Below are positions 44,924-54,455 of a DNA stretch of 64,000 bases, in pieces. Numbering within the stretch: position 1 is the first letter of the stretch; the number at the start of each line of letters is the position of its first letter. The notes under the pieces are model-generated. The model was not told the DNA's origin, made no database searches, and worked only from the letters and a program-made list of their open reading frames with translations. The DNA comes from Collimonas antrihumi (GTDB taxonomy: Bacteria > Pseudomonadota > Gammaproteobacteria > Burkholderiales > Burkholderiaceae_D): positions 30,808 to 94,807 of the forward strand of contig NZ_JAGQED010000016.1 in assembly GCF_018304965.1 (NCBI RefSeq). The letters run 5' to 3'. Both the position numbers and the translations under genes were made by a program.

Positions 44924-46861
44924 CTATACCGCAACTTTCATTGGCGCCAGTTCACTCCCCAGCGCATTCCTCAAATCATTCTCCAACGCCATCAAGGTAT
45001 TCCTTTGTGCAGTCAGTTCATTCTGCAGCATTTCCACCGACTGGATTTTTTCTTCCAGGCTGTCGATCGCCACATGCACCCGTTCAATCGAATCGGTGCG
45101 CTGCTTGAGCTGCGACTTGTGGGCGCGGATCTGTTCCTCCAGCGGTGCCATCACCACCTTGAGCCATGCATCGACGTCGCGGTTGGCCTGCAAGAAGCTC
45201 TGCTTCACGCGCGAGGCGATTGAATCGAAGAATTTCTGCATCAACACCACCTGGCTGGTTTTCACCAAGGTGACAGTACCGAACTGGCGATGATAAGCGG
45301 TTTCGATCACTTTGATTTCATTGCGATACTTATCCAGCGAGAACGGCATCGGCGTCGACAGGGCCAGCCCGTGTTCGGTCGAGAACTTGCGGTACATGAT
45401 GGTCATCATTTCCGAAATTTCATCCGTCTTCTGACCCGACAGCATCAGGTTTTCCTGTGCCTTGTCAAAAAACTCTTTCACCGCGTGGCGGAAGCCGGCG
45501 GTGAACATGCTGCCTTCCATGGTCTCCCGCGTTTTACGGATTTCCTCTTTCAGCAAGCCCATGCCCAGCGTCGAAAACACGCCTGCCGACAAACGCGCAA
45601 ACACCATGCGCGTGCCCTGCAATTTCAGCAGGCTTTCGTCGAATTCCTTTTTCTCGATATCGATACGCTTCATCATGTGGCTGATGATGGAAGTATTCTT
45701 GCCACGCAAGCTCTTCAATTCCAGCAACTGCTCAACCACGCTGCGGATATGCGCCGACATCAAGGCTTGCTTGGTGACAGTCAGATCATGGATATCACCA
45801 ATCAATTGAGACCGGATGATGTCGCGCTTGGCCGGGATCAACTCGCGCGACAAAGCATTTTCCAAGGCTGGCAAACGGCTTTTCTTCAGCAGATCCGGCT
45901 CGCCGTTGATCTTGCCGACCAAGCCCTTTTGCGCCGATACCGGATACACCTGCGTCTCCGCCAAACCCAACGTATGCGCCACGCTCGATACCTGCCGGCT
46001 GATTTGCTGCTCTACCTCGAACGGCGAGCGCAACTCGTCCCACATGCTGTCAATCTTGTTCAACACCACCATGCGGCCGGCGCCGCTGCCGATATGATGG
46101 CGCCAGACGTCGATATCGCTTTTGGTGACGCCGGTATCTGCCGCCAGGATGAACAATACTGCGTGGGCGTTGGGAATCAGGTTGAGCGTCAGTTCCGGTT
46201 CGGTGCCGATCGCGTTCAAACCCGGCGTATCGATAATCACCAAGCCCTCTTTCAGCAAGGGATGCGGGAAATTGACGATGGCATGGCGCCATTGGGAAAT
46301 TTCGACGCGCCCCCGCGCATCGATGGCCAGCGCGGCATCCGGGTCGGCCTCGTCGTACAGCCCGTAGAGCTTGGCCTCTTCCACCGGCACCCATTTGGTC
46401 AGGCTGACTTGCTTGAATGCTTCCAGCATGCCGTCGGTGGATGAAATATCCAGCGGCAATACGGTCCAGACATGATGCGCGCCCTTGTAGTCGCTGGTCG
46501 ATTGCGACTCTGCCCGGGTTTCTATCGGCAACAAGCGGATGCAGGACGGGAAAGAAGCGTCATACAGCAACTCGGTCGGACACATGGTGGTGCGACCGGC
46601 CGCCGACGGCAAAATGCGTTGGCCGTAATCGGCAAAAAAGATCGCATTGATCAGTTCCGATTTGCCACGCGAAAATTCCGCAACGAAGGCGATCGATAAT
46701 TTATCGTCGGTCAGGCGCGCCAAGGCCCGGCTGATGCGCTGCTCGCTGGCGACATCCGACAGCTTCGAGGCGCTCGCCCAAGTCTGATAACGTCGCAAGG
46801 CGCTCGCCACGCCGGTGCGCCACTCGCTGTATTCCTGGAATTTTTGGACTAGATTGCTCAC
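44924..46861 (-). CDS. Dynamin-like GTPase
   Basis: 645 residues. The G1 loop is AEFSRGKSELINAIF (about 60-74), G3 is DTPGLNAIG, and G4 is VVLNKID (about 265). Long helical regions follow (about 350-645), including coiled-coil segments near 560-640. This matches bacterial dynamin-family proteins, which act at membranes; the in vivo role is unknown. The gene lies exactly between mutM and mutY on the same strand, with no gap to mutY, so it is probably cotranscribed with it. Confidence 0.87.
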   Translation of the reverse strand: MSNLVQKFQEYSEWRTGVASALRRYQTWASASKLSDVASEQRISRALARLTDDKLSIAFVAEFSRGKSELINAIFFADYGQRILPSAAGRTTMCPTELLYDASFPSCIRLLPIETRAESQSTSDYKGAHHVWTVLPLDISSTDGMLEAFKQVSLTKWVPVEEAKLYGLYDEADPDAALAIDARGRVEISQWRHAIVNFPHPLLKEGLVIIDTPGLNAIGTEPELTLNLIPNAHAVLFILAADTGVTKSDIDVWRHHIGSGAGRMVVLNKIDSMWDELRSPFEVEQQISRQVSSVAHTLGLAETQVYPVSAQKGLVGKINGEPDLLKKSRLPALENALSRELIPAKRDIIRSQLIGDIHDLTVTKQALMSAHIRSVVEQLLELKSLRGKNTSIISHMMKRIDIEKKEFDESLLKLQGTRMVFARLSAGVFSTLGMGLLKEEIRKTRETMEGSMFTAGFRHAVKEFFDKAQENLMLSGQKTDEISEMMTIMYRKFSTEHGLALSTPMPFSLDKYRNEIKVIETAYHRQFGTVTLVKTSQVVLMQKFFDSIASRVKQSFLQANRDVDAWLKVVMAPLEEQIRAHKSQLKQRTDSIERVHVAIDSLEEKIQSVEMLQNELTAQRNTLMALENDLRNALGSELAPMKVAV

Positions 46862-46897
46862 TATCTCTCTCGCCTATCTTCTCTGATTTTCTTTAAT

Positions 46898-46951
46898 ATG
46901 CATTTCCGACATGCATTTCAGACACGCATTTCACACATATTCATTTCTGAC
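46898..46951. repeat. 13-bp tandem repeat across the mutM stop codon
   Basis: ATGCATTTCCGAC, ATGCATTTCAGAC and ACGCATTTCACAC (46898-46936) follow in exact 13-base register, then a 15-base variant ATATTCATTTCTGAC (46937-46951). The mutM stop (46941-46943, minus) and its last codons fall in the fourth copy. Confidence 0.85.
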
Positions 46952-47762
46952 ATTTTTTGCAATAAAACGTCGAACGCTGCCCTTGTTTAATCTGCGTAAT
47001 CAAGGTTCCGCAATTTCTACACGGCAACCCAGCACGATCATAGACGAAATAGCTCTGTTGGAAGTAGCCAGATTGACCATCGGCACCAATAAAATCACGT
47101 AAAGTGCTGCCGCCCTTGTCAATTGCCGCCGCTAAAATTATCCGAATGGCATCAACCAGCCGTTCGTAGCGTGCCAGGCTGATGCGATGCGCTGGCGTTT
47201 TCGGATTGATGCCGGCGCGGAACAGACTCTCGGAAGCGTATATATTGCCGACCCCGACCACAATGTCGCCGGCCAGCAGCACCTGCTTGATCGGCGCGCT
47301 GCGGTTACGCGTCTTTTGATAAAGAATCTGCGCGGAGAAAATATCTTCCAGCGGTTCAAGCCCCAATCCTGCCAGCAGCACGTGCTGCTCCACCGGACCG
47401 TCGGTATCGGCGTGCCAGAGTACCGCGCCGAAACGGCGCGGATCGGTCAGCCGCAGCAGCTGCCGGCCAACCACCAGATCGAAATGGTCATGCTTTTGCG
47501 GCTCAACGCCAAGCTCCAGGATACGTAGATGCCCGGACATCCCCAGATGGATAATCACGGTGCCGTGATCGAAGCGCAGCAATAGATACTTACCGCGGCG
47601 GCCAGTGCTGCGTATCTTGTGGCCGATCAGCAGTTCCGGCAAATCGAGCGGAAACGGCCAACGCAGGCCGCGATGGCGAAAGGTAACGGCAGTCACCGCA
47701 CGACCGTCGAGATGCGGCGCAACGCCGCGTCGCGTCACTTCAACTTCGGGTAATTCGGGCAT
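46941..47762 (-). CDS. mutM: Formamidopyrimidine-DNA glycosylase MutM (Fpg)
   Basis: 273 residues. N-terminal PELPEVE gives the catalytic proline and Glu; the C-terminal zinc finger is CRNCGTLI then FYCKKC. It excises 8-oxoguanine and FaPy lesions. It lies 79 bases before the dynamin-like gene on the same strand, with mutY after that, so two parts of the GO system flank a membrane GTPase gene. Its 3' end is built from a tandem repeat. Confidence 0.97.
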   Translation of the reverse strand: MPELPEVEVTRRGVAPHLDGRAVTAVTFRHRGLRWPFPLDLPELLIGHKIRSTGRRGKYLLLRFDHGTVIIHLGMSGHLRILELGVEPQKHDHFDLVVGRQLLRLTDPRRFGAVLWHADTDGPVEQHVLLAGLGLEPLEDIFSAQILYQKTRNRSAPIKQVLLAGDIVVGVGNIYASESLFRAGINPKTPAHRISLARYERLVDAIRIILAAAIDKGGSTLRDFIGADGQSGYFQQSYFVYDRAGLPCRNCGTLITQIKQGQRSTFYCKKCQK

Positions 47763-47807
47763 GGTTCAGATACGTTCTCGCATGGAAAATTCTTAAATGG
47801 CATGGCT

Positions 47808-47851
47808 AACTCAACTGCAACTCAACTGCAACTCAACTTCCATTCAACCAC
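47808..47851. repeat. 11-bp tandem repeat between mutM and the TPR gene
   Basis: AACTCAACTGC (47808-47818), AACTCAACTGC (47819-47829), AACTCAACTTC (47830-47840) and the worn CATTCAACCAC (47841-47851). It begins 46 bases upstream of the mutM start, in the divergent gap. Confidence 0.85.
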
Positions 47852-47931
47852 TTTTTATGTACTTTTTGAAACAAATCCGCAGGCTGCGGCTGCGCATTGC
47901 TCTCTGGTTGGGCGTAAAATCAAGATTACCT

Positions 47932-47949
47932 CTGAAAACCGGTTTTCAG
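47932..47949. promoter_or_regulatory. Perfect 18-bp palindrome upstream of the TPR-lolB-ispE genes
   Basis: CTGAAAACCGGTTTTCAG is perfectly self-complementary and lies 66-83 bases before the TPR start. Further on, ACCTGA (47963-47968) and TCAGGT (47997-48002) with adjacent TGTA/TACA form a looser hairpin. Candidate operator or leader structure. Confidence 0.5.
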
Positions 47950-48014
47950 GAAATGACTAAGGACCTGAATGTAATCTTTATTTTTGATTTTCTACATCAG
48001 GTCTCTACAAATGC

Positions 48015-49868
48015 ATGCCAAGCCAGGATATTCCCTTGAAAAAAACCCTTGCCATTGTAACGCTCTCCACCTTGCTGTCGGCTTGCGCCGGTGTAACGCC
48101 GGGCAACGATGCTACAAATCCTGACGCTGCTACTGGTACTGGTGCCGTTATCACTTCTTCCCCCGCAGTTGCTCCCACGGCCAGTCCCGAGCAGATCACG
48201 AGCCGCAAGCTAACGCCCAGAGTGATGCCGGTCAAGCCACCGGAAGAACATCTGCCGGCGGTAGCGTTGACCAAGGAACTCCTGTTCAAGGTACTCAGTT
48301 CTGAAATTGCTTTTCAGCGCGGCAACTGGCAATCCGCCTATGTGACACTGCTGGGAGCGGCCCAGCAAACACGCGACCCGCGCCTGGCCCGGCGCGCCGC
48401 CGAAATGGCGCTCAGCGCCAAACAAGCCAACGAAGCGCTGGTCGCCATCCGCCTGTGGCGTGAGCTGGCCCCCGATTCGGACGAGGCAACCCAGTATTAT
48501 CTCGGCTTCATCATGCTAAGCAACAATCTGGCAGAGGCCAGGCCAATTCTTGAAAAGCGCCTGCAAAACGCACCGCCGCAAGCACGTGGCGTGATGATGC
48601 TGCAGATCCAGCGTTTGCTGGCGCGGGCGCAAGACAAGGCCGCTGCATTTACCTTGCTGGAACAACTGGTCACGCCCTACACCGCGACGTCGGAAGCGCA
48701 TCTGGCGCTGGCGCAGCAAGCCTTTGGCACGGGAAATAGCATCCGCGCCCAAGAGGAAGCGAGAATTGCACTGAATCTCAAGCCCGATTCTGAATTGGCG
48801 ATCCTGACCAGCGCGCAAGTCGCGCCGGACAGTAAAGATGTCGAACCCATCCTGACCGATTTCCTCAAGAGATATCCGGGTTCGCGTGAAGTGCGGGTAG
48901 CTTATGCGCGTACCCTGATCGACCAGAAGAAGTATGAACAAGCGCGCAGTCAATTTGAAATCCTGCTCAAAAGCGACAAGCAGGATGTGACCACCCTGCT
49001 GGCGCTCGGCCTGTTAAATGCGCAGATCGGCGACACCAAGGCTGCTGAACGCTACCTGACCAGTTACGTCGACCAGTTGAGCCAGCATCCGAACGAAGCG
49101 CGCGACAGCACCCAGGCCTTGCTGATCCTGGCACAGATTGCCGCCGATCGGAACGACACCGATACCGCGCTGAAATGGCTGGCGCAAGTCGAGCCGGGCG
49201 ATGCCTACCTGGACGCCCAGTTGCGGCGCGCCCAGCTGCTGTCCAAACGCGGCGACCTGAACGGCGCGCGCCGGGTGCTGGCCGAGATCGACACCAATGG
49301 CGAACATGAAAAGGCCCAGGTAACTCAGGTCGAGGCACAATTGCTGCGAGAATCCAAACGTCCGCAAGAAGCGTTCAAAGTCCTGGAGACTGCGCTCAAG
49401 ACGCAGCCTGATAATCCCGACCTGCTGTACGACTACGCCATGGCGGCCGAAAAGCTGAACAACCTGAGCGCCATGGAAACCGCGCTGCGCAAACTGATCG
49501 CGCTGGCGCCGGAGAACCAGCAAGCGTATAACGCGCTCGGCTACTCGCTGGCAGAGCGCAATATCCGCTTGCCGGAAGCGCTGGCGCTGATTCAGAAAGC
49601 GCTGGCGCTGGCGCCGCAAGACCCCTTCATTGTCGACAGCATGGGCTGGGTGCAATACCGCATGGGCAATCTGAACGAAGCCGAGTCACGGCTGCGTAGC
49701 GCTTACGGCTTGCTGCCCGATCCGGAAATCGGCGTGCACCTGGGTGAAGTCCTGTGGGTTAAGGGCCAAAAAACCGACGCGCAAAAATTGTGGCGTGAAG
49801 TGCGCCAGAAAGATCCGCAAAACGACGCGCTGAAAAACACACTGACACGGCTGGGTGCCAGCTTATGA
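48015..49868 (+). CDS. TPR-repeat lipoprotein
   Basis: 617 residues from ATG 48015; TTG 48036 has AGGA seven bases upstream and would give a classic lipoprotein start (610 residues), so the start is uncertain. Lipobox LLSAC follows the hydrophobic segment TLAIVTLSTL. After an Ala/Thr/Pro linker (about 25-80) the rest is helical repeats with TPR spacing, clear at AYNALGYSLAERNIRLPEAL and DPFIVDSMGWVQYRMGNLNE near 510-560. It should be a periplasm-facing scaffold; partners unknown. It overlaps lolB by four bases, suggesting a link with outer-membrane lipoprotein assembly. Confidence 0.87.
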   Translation: MPSQDIPLKKTLAIVTLSTLLSACAGVTPGNDATNPDAATGTGAVITSSPAVAPTASPEQITSRKLTPRVMPVKPPEEHLPAVALTKELLFKVLSSEIAFQRGNWQSAYVTLLGAAQQTRDPRLARRAAEMALSAKQANEALVAIRLWRELAPDSDEATQYYLGFIMLSNNLAEARPILEKRLQNAPPQARGVMMLQIQRLLARAQDKAAAFTLLEQLVTPYTATSEAHLALAQQAFGTGNSIRAQEEARIALNLKPDSELAILTSAQVAPDSKDVEPILTDFLKRYPGSREVRVAYARTLIDQKKYEQARSQFEILLKSDKQDVTTLLALGLLNAQIGDTKAAERYLTSYVDQLSQHPNEARDSTQALLILAQIAADRNDTDTALKWLAQVEPGDAYLDAQLRRAQLLSKRGDLNGARRVLAEIDTNGEHEKAQVTQVEAQLLRESKRPQEAFKVLETALKTQPDNPDLLYDYAMAAEKLNNLSAMETALRKLIALAPENQQAYNALGYSLAERNIRLPEALALIQKALALAPQDPFIVDSMGWVQYRMGNLNEAESRLRSAYGLLPDPEIGVHLGEVLWVKGQKTDAQKLWREVRQKDPQNDALKNTLTRLGASL

Positions 49869-50563
49869 TGCAAATCCCGGGCAAGACCATATGGCTGATG
49901 CGAGCGCCACTCGGACGCAGCGGCCTGGCAGCGGTTACCTTGGCCGCCGTTGTGCTTAGCGGCTGCAGCACTTTGTCGCCCTCATCCACACCGACCGGCG
50001 CAACTACAACAACCACCGCCACCACCGCCGCCGCCGCCGCGCGACAATATCATCAAGCCATCGACGTCAGCGGCCGCCTCTCGATACGTTACCAGCAAAA
50101 CGGCAAAGACCAGGCGATGCACGGCAGCTTTACCTGGTCGCAAGACAAGCAGGAAACCGTGATCACCCTGCTGTCGCCGCTGGGACAGACCCTGGCCACC
50201 ATCAATATTGCGGCTGACCAGGCAACACTCAAGCAAAGCGGACAGCCCGTGCGCAGCGCCAGCGATGTCGATGCGCTGACGGTGCAGGCGCTGGGCTGGC
50301 CGTTGCCGATTGCCGGCCTGCGCGACTGGCTACAGGGCTTTGGCCAGAGCGCCGCCGGCCAGCGTTTCACAGCAATCCCGCCAGCTGCCGCCGACAGTTT
50401 CAGCGTCAAGACCGCCGACAACTGGCTAATCCAATATACCAACTGGCAAGACCTGGGCAGCGGCGCCGAAAGCTATCCGAAGCGGATAGACTTGGCGCGC
50501 AATGCCACGCAAGCCGGCGACGTCGCGATCCGCATCGTCATCGACAGCCGCCAGCCACACTAA
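49865..50563 (+). CDS. lolB: Outer-membrane lipoprotein receptor LolB
   Basis: 232 residues with signal peptide and lipobox VLSGC (Cys at about 36). A Thr/Ala low-complexity stretch (about 45-58, encoded by ACC/GCC runs at 50001-50042) precedes the LolB fold: [25 protein letters not shown] start, then [20 protein letters not shown]. It accepts lipoproteins from LolA and inserts them in the outer membrane. It is coupled to the TPR gene by an ATGA overlap; ispE follows 25 bases on, the order conserved in Betaproteobacteria. Confidence 0.93.
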   Translation: MMQIPGKTIWLMRAPLGRSGLAAVTLAAVVLSGCSTLSPSSTPTGATTTTTATTAAAAARQYHQAIDVSGRLSIRYQQNGKDQAMHGSFTWSQDKQETVITLLSPLGQTLATINIAADQATLKQSGQPVRSASDVDALTVQALGWPLPIAGLRDWLQGFGQSAAGQRFTAIPPAAADSFSVKTADNWLIQYTNWQDLGSGAESYPKRIDLARNATQAGDVAIRIVIDSRQPH

Positions 50564-50584
50564 ATACACTGATATCACTGAGTT
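50558..50584. repeat. 9-bp tandem repeat across the lolB stop codon
   Basis: CACTAAATA, CACTGATAT and CACTGAGTT in exact 9-base register; the lolB TAA is in the first unit. The ispE ATG follows four bases later. Confidence 0.7.
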
Positions 50585-50588
50585 TGTA

Positions 50589-51473
50589 ATGACACGCACG
50601 CTGAACAACTGCCCGGCGCCGGCCAAGCTGAATCTGTTTTTACACGTCACCGGACGCCGCCCGGATGGCTATCATCTGCTGCAAACCGTATTCCAGCTGG
50701 TCGATTTCAACGATCTTTTGCATTTCGAAGTGCGCGCCGACGAACAGATCCGCCGCACCACCGCGGTTGCGGGCGTGCCGGAAGAAAACGACCTGATCGT
50801 CCGCGCCGCCAGATTGCTGCAAAACGCGATTCGTGAAAAAGCCGGCGAGGCAGGAACTCCCCTTGCAGCATTAGGCGCAAACATCCGCATCGAAAAAAAT
50901 CTCCCTATGGGCGGCGGACTGGGCGGCGGCTCTTCCGACGCCGCCACCGCGCTGATGGCGCTGAACCATCTCTGGGAAGGCGGCCTGTCGCGTGAAGAAT
51001 TAATGGTTTTGGGTCTGCAACTGGGCGCCGACGTGCCGTTTTTCCTGTTCGGACGGAATGCATTTGCCGAAGGAATAGGAGAAACCTTACAAATGCTTGA
51101 CACTCCTGCCCAGTGGTTCGTTATAATTCAGCCCGGCGTAACAATTCCGACTGCATTAATTTTTTCAAGTTCGGAATTGACAAGGTGTACGAAACCCGTC
51201 AAAATGACGGACTTTTCGATAGGTACTAAAAAGCTTTTCGGAAAAAACGATTTGGAACCTGTGGCTACCAAGCAGTTCCCGGAAGTTGCCGATGCCATCA
51301 AATGGCTCAGTAATTACGGAGATGCCAGAATGACCGGATCCGGCGCCTGTGTCTTTTGTGGCTTTACGCAAGAAAACGAGGCTGAGGAAGTACTGAAACT
51401 GGTACCGCGTCACTGGAAAGCATGGAAAACCAAGGCGATGCAGGAACATCCGCTCGCGGGGTTGCTGAAGTAG
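50589..51473 (+). CDS. ispE: 4-Diphosphocytidyl-2-C-methyl-D-erythritol kinase
   Basis: 294 residues from ATG 50589 ([20 protein letters not shown]). The GHMP-kinase ATP loop [15 protein letters not shown] is clear. It carries out the fourth step of the MEP isoprenoid pathway. Upstream reading of the frame lies inside lolB and is discounted. tRNA-Gln and prs follow, the standard order. Confidence 0.95.
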   Translation: MTRTLNNCPAPAKLNLFLHVTGRRPDGYHLLQTVFQLVDFNDLLHFEVRADEQIRRTTAVAGVPEENDLIVRAARLLQNAIREKAGEAGTPLAALGANIRIEKNLPMGGGLGGGSSDAATALMALNHLWEGGLSREELMVLGLQLGADVPFFLFGRNAFAEGIGETLQMLDTPAQWFVIIQPGVTIPTALIFSSSELTRCTKPVKMTDFSIGTKKLFGKNDLEPVATKQFPEVADAIKWLSNYGDARMTGSGACVFCGFTQENEAEEVLKLVPRHWKAWKTKAMQEHPLAGLLK

Positions 51474-51562
51474 TAAAGAAGTACAGAATTCGGTTTAGCA
51501 TCAGATTCAAGCGCAGTGTTGAATAAACACGGCGCGGATTTATGGTAGACAACAAGTTGCGT

Positions 51563-51639
51563 AGGGGAATCGCCAAGCTGGTTAAGGCACTGGATTTTGA
51601 TTCCAGCATTCGAAGGTTCGAATCCTTCTTCCCCTGCCA
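51563..51639 (+). tRNA. tRNA-Gln (anticodon TTG)
   Basis: 77 bases with a 7-bp acceptor stem AGGGGAA/TTCCCCT, D stem GCC/GGC, anticodon stem CTGGA/TCCAG around loop TTTTGAT (anticodon TTG), T arm GAAGG-TTCGAAT-CCTTC, discriminator G and an encoded CCA end. It lies between ispE and prs, its usual place in Burkholderiales. Confidence 0.97.
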
Positions 51640-51829
51640 TTAAATACGGACAATAATGTCCAGCAGGAAATTTGGTCTTACAGCGGCAGCTACATTACGC
51701 CGGGTCACGCAAGACCACATCAGAAATACAAAACTGCACACAGCGAACACATAAGCCGCCAACGCAAGACTGCACCAGTCTGGCATTGTCGGCTTTTCAA
51801 CTTTTTAACGACAGTATCCAGGGATATCC

Positions 51830-52780
51830 ATGGCAAACGAAAACCTGATGGTTTTTACCGGCAACGCAAACCCGGAACTAGCTATTGGAGTTGCCAAGCA
51901 ACTCGGTATCCCGCTAGGCAAAGCCAACGTTACTAAATTCTCCGACGGCGAAGTAATGGTCGAGATTAACGAGAACGTACGTGGCAAAGACGTATTCGTG
52001 CTGCAATCGACGTGCGCGCCGACCAATGACAACCTGATGGAAATCATGTTGATGGTCGATGCCTTGAAGCGTGCCTCGGCCGGCCGGATTACCGCTGCGA
52101 TTCCTTATTATGGCTACGCACGGCAAGACCGCCGCCCACGCTCGGCGCGGGTTGCCATCTCCGCCAAGGTTGTCGCCAACATGTTGCAAGAAGCCGGTGT
52201 CGAACGTGTCTTGATCATGGATCTGCACGCTGACCAGATTCAAGGCTTCTTCGACATTCCGGTCGACAATATTTACGCATCGCCGATTTTGCTGGGCGAC
52301 CTGGTTAGCAAGAATTACGACGACCTGCTGGTCGTATCGCCGGACGTCGGCGGCGTGGTTCGCGCCCGTGCACTGGCAAAACGCCTGAATTGCGACCTGG
52401 CGATCATCGACAAGCGCCGGCCGAAGGCGAATGTGTCTGAAGTCATGAACATCATCGGTGAAGTCGAAGGCCGTAACTGCGTGATCATGGATGACATGGT
52501 CGATACCGCCGGCACCCTGACCAAGGCAGCCGAAGTATTGAAAGAGCGCGGCGCCAAGAAAGTAGTGGCTTACTGTACACATCCGGTGTTGTCCGGCCCG
52601 GCCCTTGAGCGCATCGTCAACTCGCCGCTGGATGAGCTGGTAGTTGTCGATACTATCCCGCTGTCGGCAGAAGCCAAGGCGTGCGGCAAGATCCGCCAGT
52701 TGTCATGTGCGGAGTTGCTGGCTGAAACGTTCAAGCGCATTACCAAGGGCGATTCGGTCATGTCGCTGTTTGCTGAGTAA
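51830..52780 (+). CDS. prs: Ribose-phosphate pyrophosphokinase
   Basis: 316 residues, full length. The flexible catalytic loop [19 protein letters not shown], the metal and ATP site [11 protein letters not shown] and the PRPP loop [13 protein letters not shown] are intact. It makes PRPP for nucleotides, His and Trp. The 190 bases before it, after the tRNA, hold a small GGACA/TGTCC hairpin (51648-51661) and no coding sequence. Confidence 0.97.
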   Translation: MANENLMVFTGNANPELAIGVAKQLGIPLGKANVTKFSDGEVMVEINENVRGKDVFVLQSTCAPTNDNLMEIMLMVDALKRASAGRITAAIPYYGYARQDRRPRSARVAISAKVVANMLQEAGVERVLIMDLHADQIQGFFDIPVDNIYASPILLGDLVSKNYDDLLVVSPDVGGVVRARALAKRLNCDLAIIDKRRPKANVSEVMNIIGEVEGRNCVIMDDMVDTAGTLTKAAEVLKERGAKKVVAYCTHPVLSGPALERIVNSPLDELVVVDTIPLSAEAKACGKIRQLSCAELLAETFKRITKGDSVMSLFAE

Positions 52781-52845
52781 TTATTTAGCATACTGAATTC
52801 GTATTCCCTGTTGGGTCTGCCGCAAGGCGGACCTGGCAGGCTAAC

Positions 52846-52872
52846 AAAACCCTCTGGTCGCGGAGGGTTTTT
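52846..52872 (+). terminator. Rho-independent terminator of prs
   Basis: AAAACCCTC (52846-52854) pairs with GAGGGTTTT (52863-52871) and a short T-run follows, 66 bases after the prs stop and 40 before rplY. Confidence 0.85.
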
Positions 52873-52911
52873 ACCGCCGGACTTCTATCCGGCACACAAT
52901 GGAGCTTCAAA

Positions 52912-53538
52912 ATGAAAGTAATCGCATTTGTACGCAAAGAGCAGGGGACCGGAGCGAGCCGCCGCCTGCGCAATGCTGGCCAAACCCCAGGTATCGTTTA
53001 TGGTGGTTCCGAAGCGCCGGTAAATATCTCGCTGGACCACAATGCGCTGTACCACGCGTTGAAAAAAGAAACTTTCCACTCCTCGATCCTCGACCTCGAA
53101 ATCGACGGTTCGGTACAGAAAGTTCTGCTGCGCGACTTCCAAGTCCACGCATACAAACAACTGGTATTGCACGCTGACTTCCAGCGCGTTGATGCAAAAC
53201 AAACAATTCACGTTAAAGTGCCTCTGCACTTCATCAATGCAGACGTAGCTCCTGCGGTGAAATTGTCTGGCGCCATCATCAGCCACGTTATCGCTGACCT
53301 GGACATCACTTGCTTGCCTGCCGACCTGCCAGAATTCGTCGAAGTCGACCTGACCAACATCGAAGTCGGTCACTCGATCCACTTGGCTGATCTGAAATTG
53401 CCTAAGGGCGTGACAGCGGTTTCGCAAGAAAACCTGACTATCGCTACTGCATCGATCCCAGCCGGCAAGGTTGAAGCTGAAGCGCCTGCCGCTGCAGCTG
53501 CACCAGCTGCTGAAGCTCCTGCTGCTGACAAGAAGTAA
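52912..53538 (+). CDS. rplY: 50S ribosomal protein L25 (CTC form)
   Basis: 208 residues: an N-terminal L25 domain that binds 5S rRNA (about 1-95, with [19 protein letters not shown]) and a C-terminal beta domain (about 96-190) as in general stress protein Ctc, ending in an Ala/Pro/Glu-rich tail. Ribosome binding site GGAG lies nine bases upstream. It sits between prs and pth, as in relatives, with terminators on both sides. Confidence 0.96.
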   Translation: MKVIAFVRKEQGTGASRRLRNAGQTPGIVYGGSEAPVNISLDHNALYHALKKETFHSSILDLEIDGSVQKVLLRDFQVHAYKQLVLHADFQRVDAKQTIHVKVPLHFINADVAPAVKLSGAIISHVIADLDITCLPADLPEFVEVDLTNIEVGHSIHLADLKLPKGVTAVSQENLTIATASIPAGKVEAEAPAAAAAPAAEAPAADKK

Positions 53539-53579
53539 TAGCATTCGTATTTGTCAGAGCCAGAGTGGTTTTCTGGTCG

Positions 53580-53607
53580 AAAAACCCGCCTTCGTGGCGG
53601 GTTTTTT
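53580..53607 (+). terminator. Rho-independent terminator of rplY
   Basis: AAAAACCCGCC, loop TTCGT, then GGCGGGTTTTTT: an 11-bp A/T-flanked stem and strong T-run, 41 bases after the stop. Confidence 0.93.
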
Positions 53608-53678
53608 ATTGTTGCAAAGCTGATTAAGATAAATCGCCGGGCCGGGATTGGACGCTAGCGCGCAATATCCGCGATAAT

Positions 53679-53738
53679 CAGCCAGGTCAAAACCGGCAAG
53701 CTCAAAAGCAGCCAGGTCGAAATCGGCAAAACCCAAAA
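53679..53738. repeat. Two 30-bp direct repeats before pth
   Basis: The units 53679-53708 and 53709-53738 both begin CAGCCAGGTC and share AA-CGGCAA and CAAAA; they are adjacent and end 17 bases before the pth ATG. About 24 of 30 positions agree. Confidence 0.8.
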
Positions 53739-53755
53739 AAGTACAAAGCAAACCT

Positions 53756-54340
53756 ATGTCCATTCGTCTCATCGTCGGCCTCGGTAATCCCGGCCCGGAA
53801 TACGAGCAAACGCGCCACAATGCCGGCTTCTGGCTGGTCGATAATCTGGCCAACGAGCTCGGCCGCAAACTGGCCAGGGAAGCGCGCTTCAACGCCTTCG
53901 TCGCCAAGACCAGCATCGCCGGCCAGGAAGTCTGGCTGCTGGAACCGCAGACTTACATGAATCGCTCCGGTCAATCGGTCGGTGCACTGGCGCGTTTCTA
54001 CAAGATCGCGGCGGAAGAAATCCTGGTAGTGCATGATGAGCTGGATCTGCCTCCAGGCAGCGCCAAACTGAAAAAAGGCGGCTCTTCGGGCGGACATAAT
54101 GGTTTAAAAGACATCACTGCCGCCCTTGGCACCCAGGATTACTGGCGCCTGCGGCTGGGTATCGGTCATCCACGCACGTTGAACCTGCAGCAGGTAGTTG
54201 CCGATTTTGTACTGCATCGCCCGCGCAAGGATGAACAACCGCTGATCGAAGATGCGATCAGCGACAGCCTGAAAATCATCCCGCAGCTGTGCGAAGGTAA
54301 ATTCGAGGCTGCGACCATGCAGTTGCATACCGCTAAATAG
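53756..54340 (+). CDS. pth: Peptidyl-tRNA hydrolase
   Basis: 194 residues. Catalytic His is in [11 protein letters not shown], with NPGPEYEQ before it; [12 protein letters not shown] and [16 protein letters not shown] follow, and [13 protein letters not shown] is the classic second signature. It recycles peptidyl-tRNA. A 30-bp duplication lies just upstream, and the stop is in a tandem repeat. Confidence 0.97.
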   Translation: MSIRLIVGLGNPGPEYEQTRHNAGFWLVDNLANELGRKLAREARFNAFVAKTSIAGQEVWLLEPQTYMNRSGQSVGALARFYKIAAEEILVVHDELDLPPGSAKLKKGGSSGGHNGLKDITAALGTQDYWRLRLGIGHPRTLNLQQVVADFVLHRPRKDEQPLIEDAISDSLKIIPQLCEGKFEAATMQLHTAK

Positions 54341-54380
54341 CCACTAAATAAGTCACTAAAATGCGTCGCTAAAACCCGCC
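54333..54380. repeat. 11-13-bp tandem repeat starting at the pth stop codon
   Basis: CTAAATAGCCA, CTAAATAAGTCA, CTAAAATGCGTCG and CTAAAACCCGCC run in succession. The pth TAG (54338-54340) is in the first unit. Confidence 0.75.
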
Positions 54381-54455
54381 AATACGATTGCCGCCGCTGC
54401 ATCCGGTAAAATAGCGGGTTAGCTCCAATAATTCACTCTATTTAAAGTCCATATC

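Noticed and set aside
45290..46444. A 384-residue plus-strand frame opposite the dynamin-like gene
   Set aside because: His/Gln/Arg-rich shadow; the minus-strand GTPase motifs are clear.
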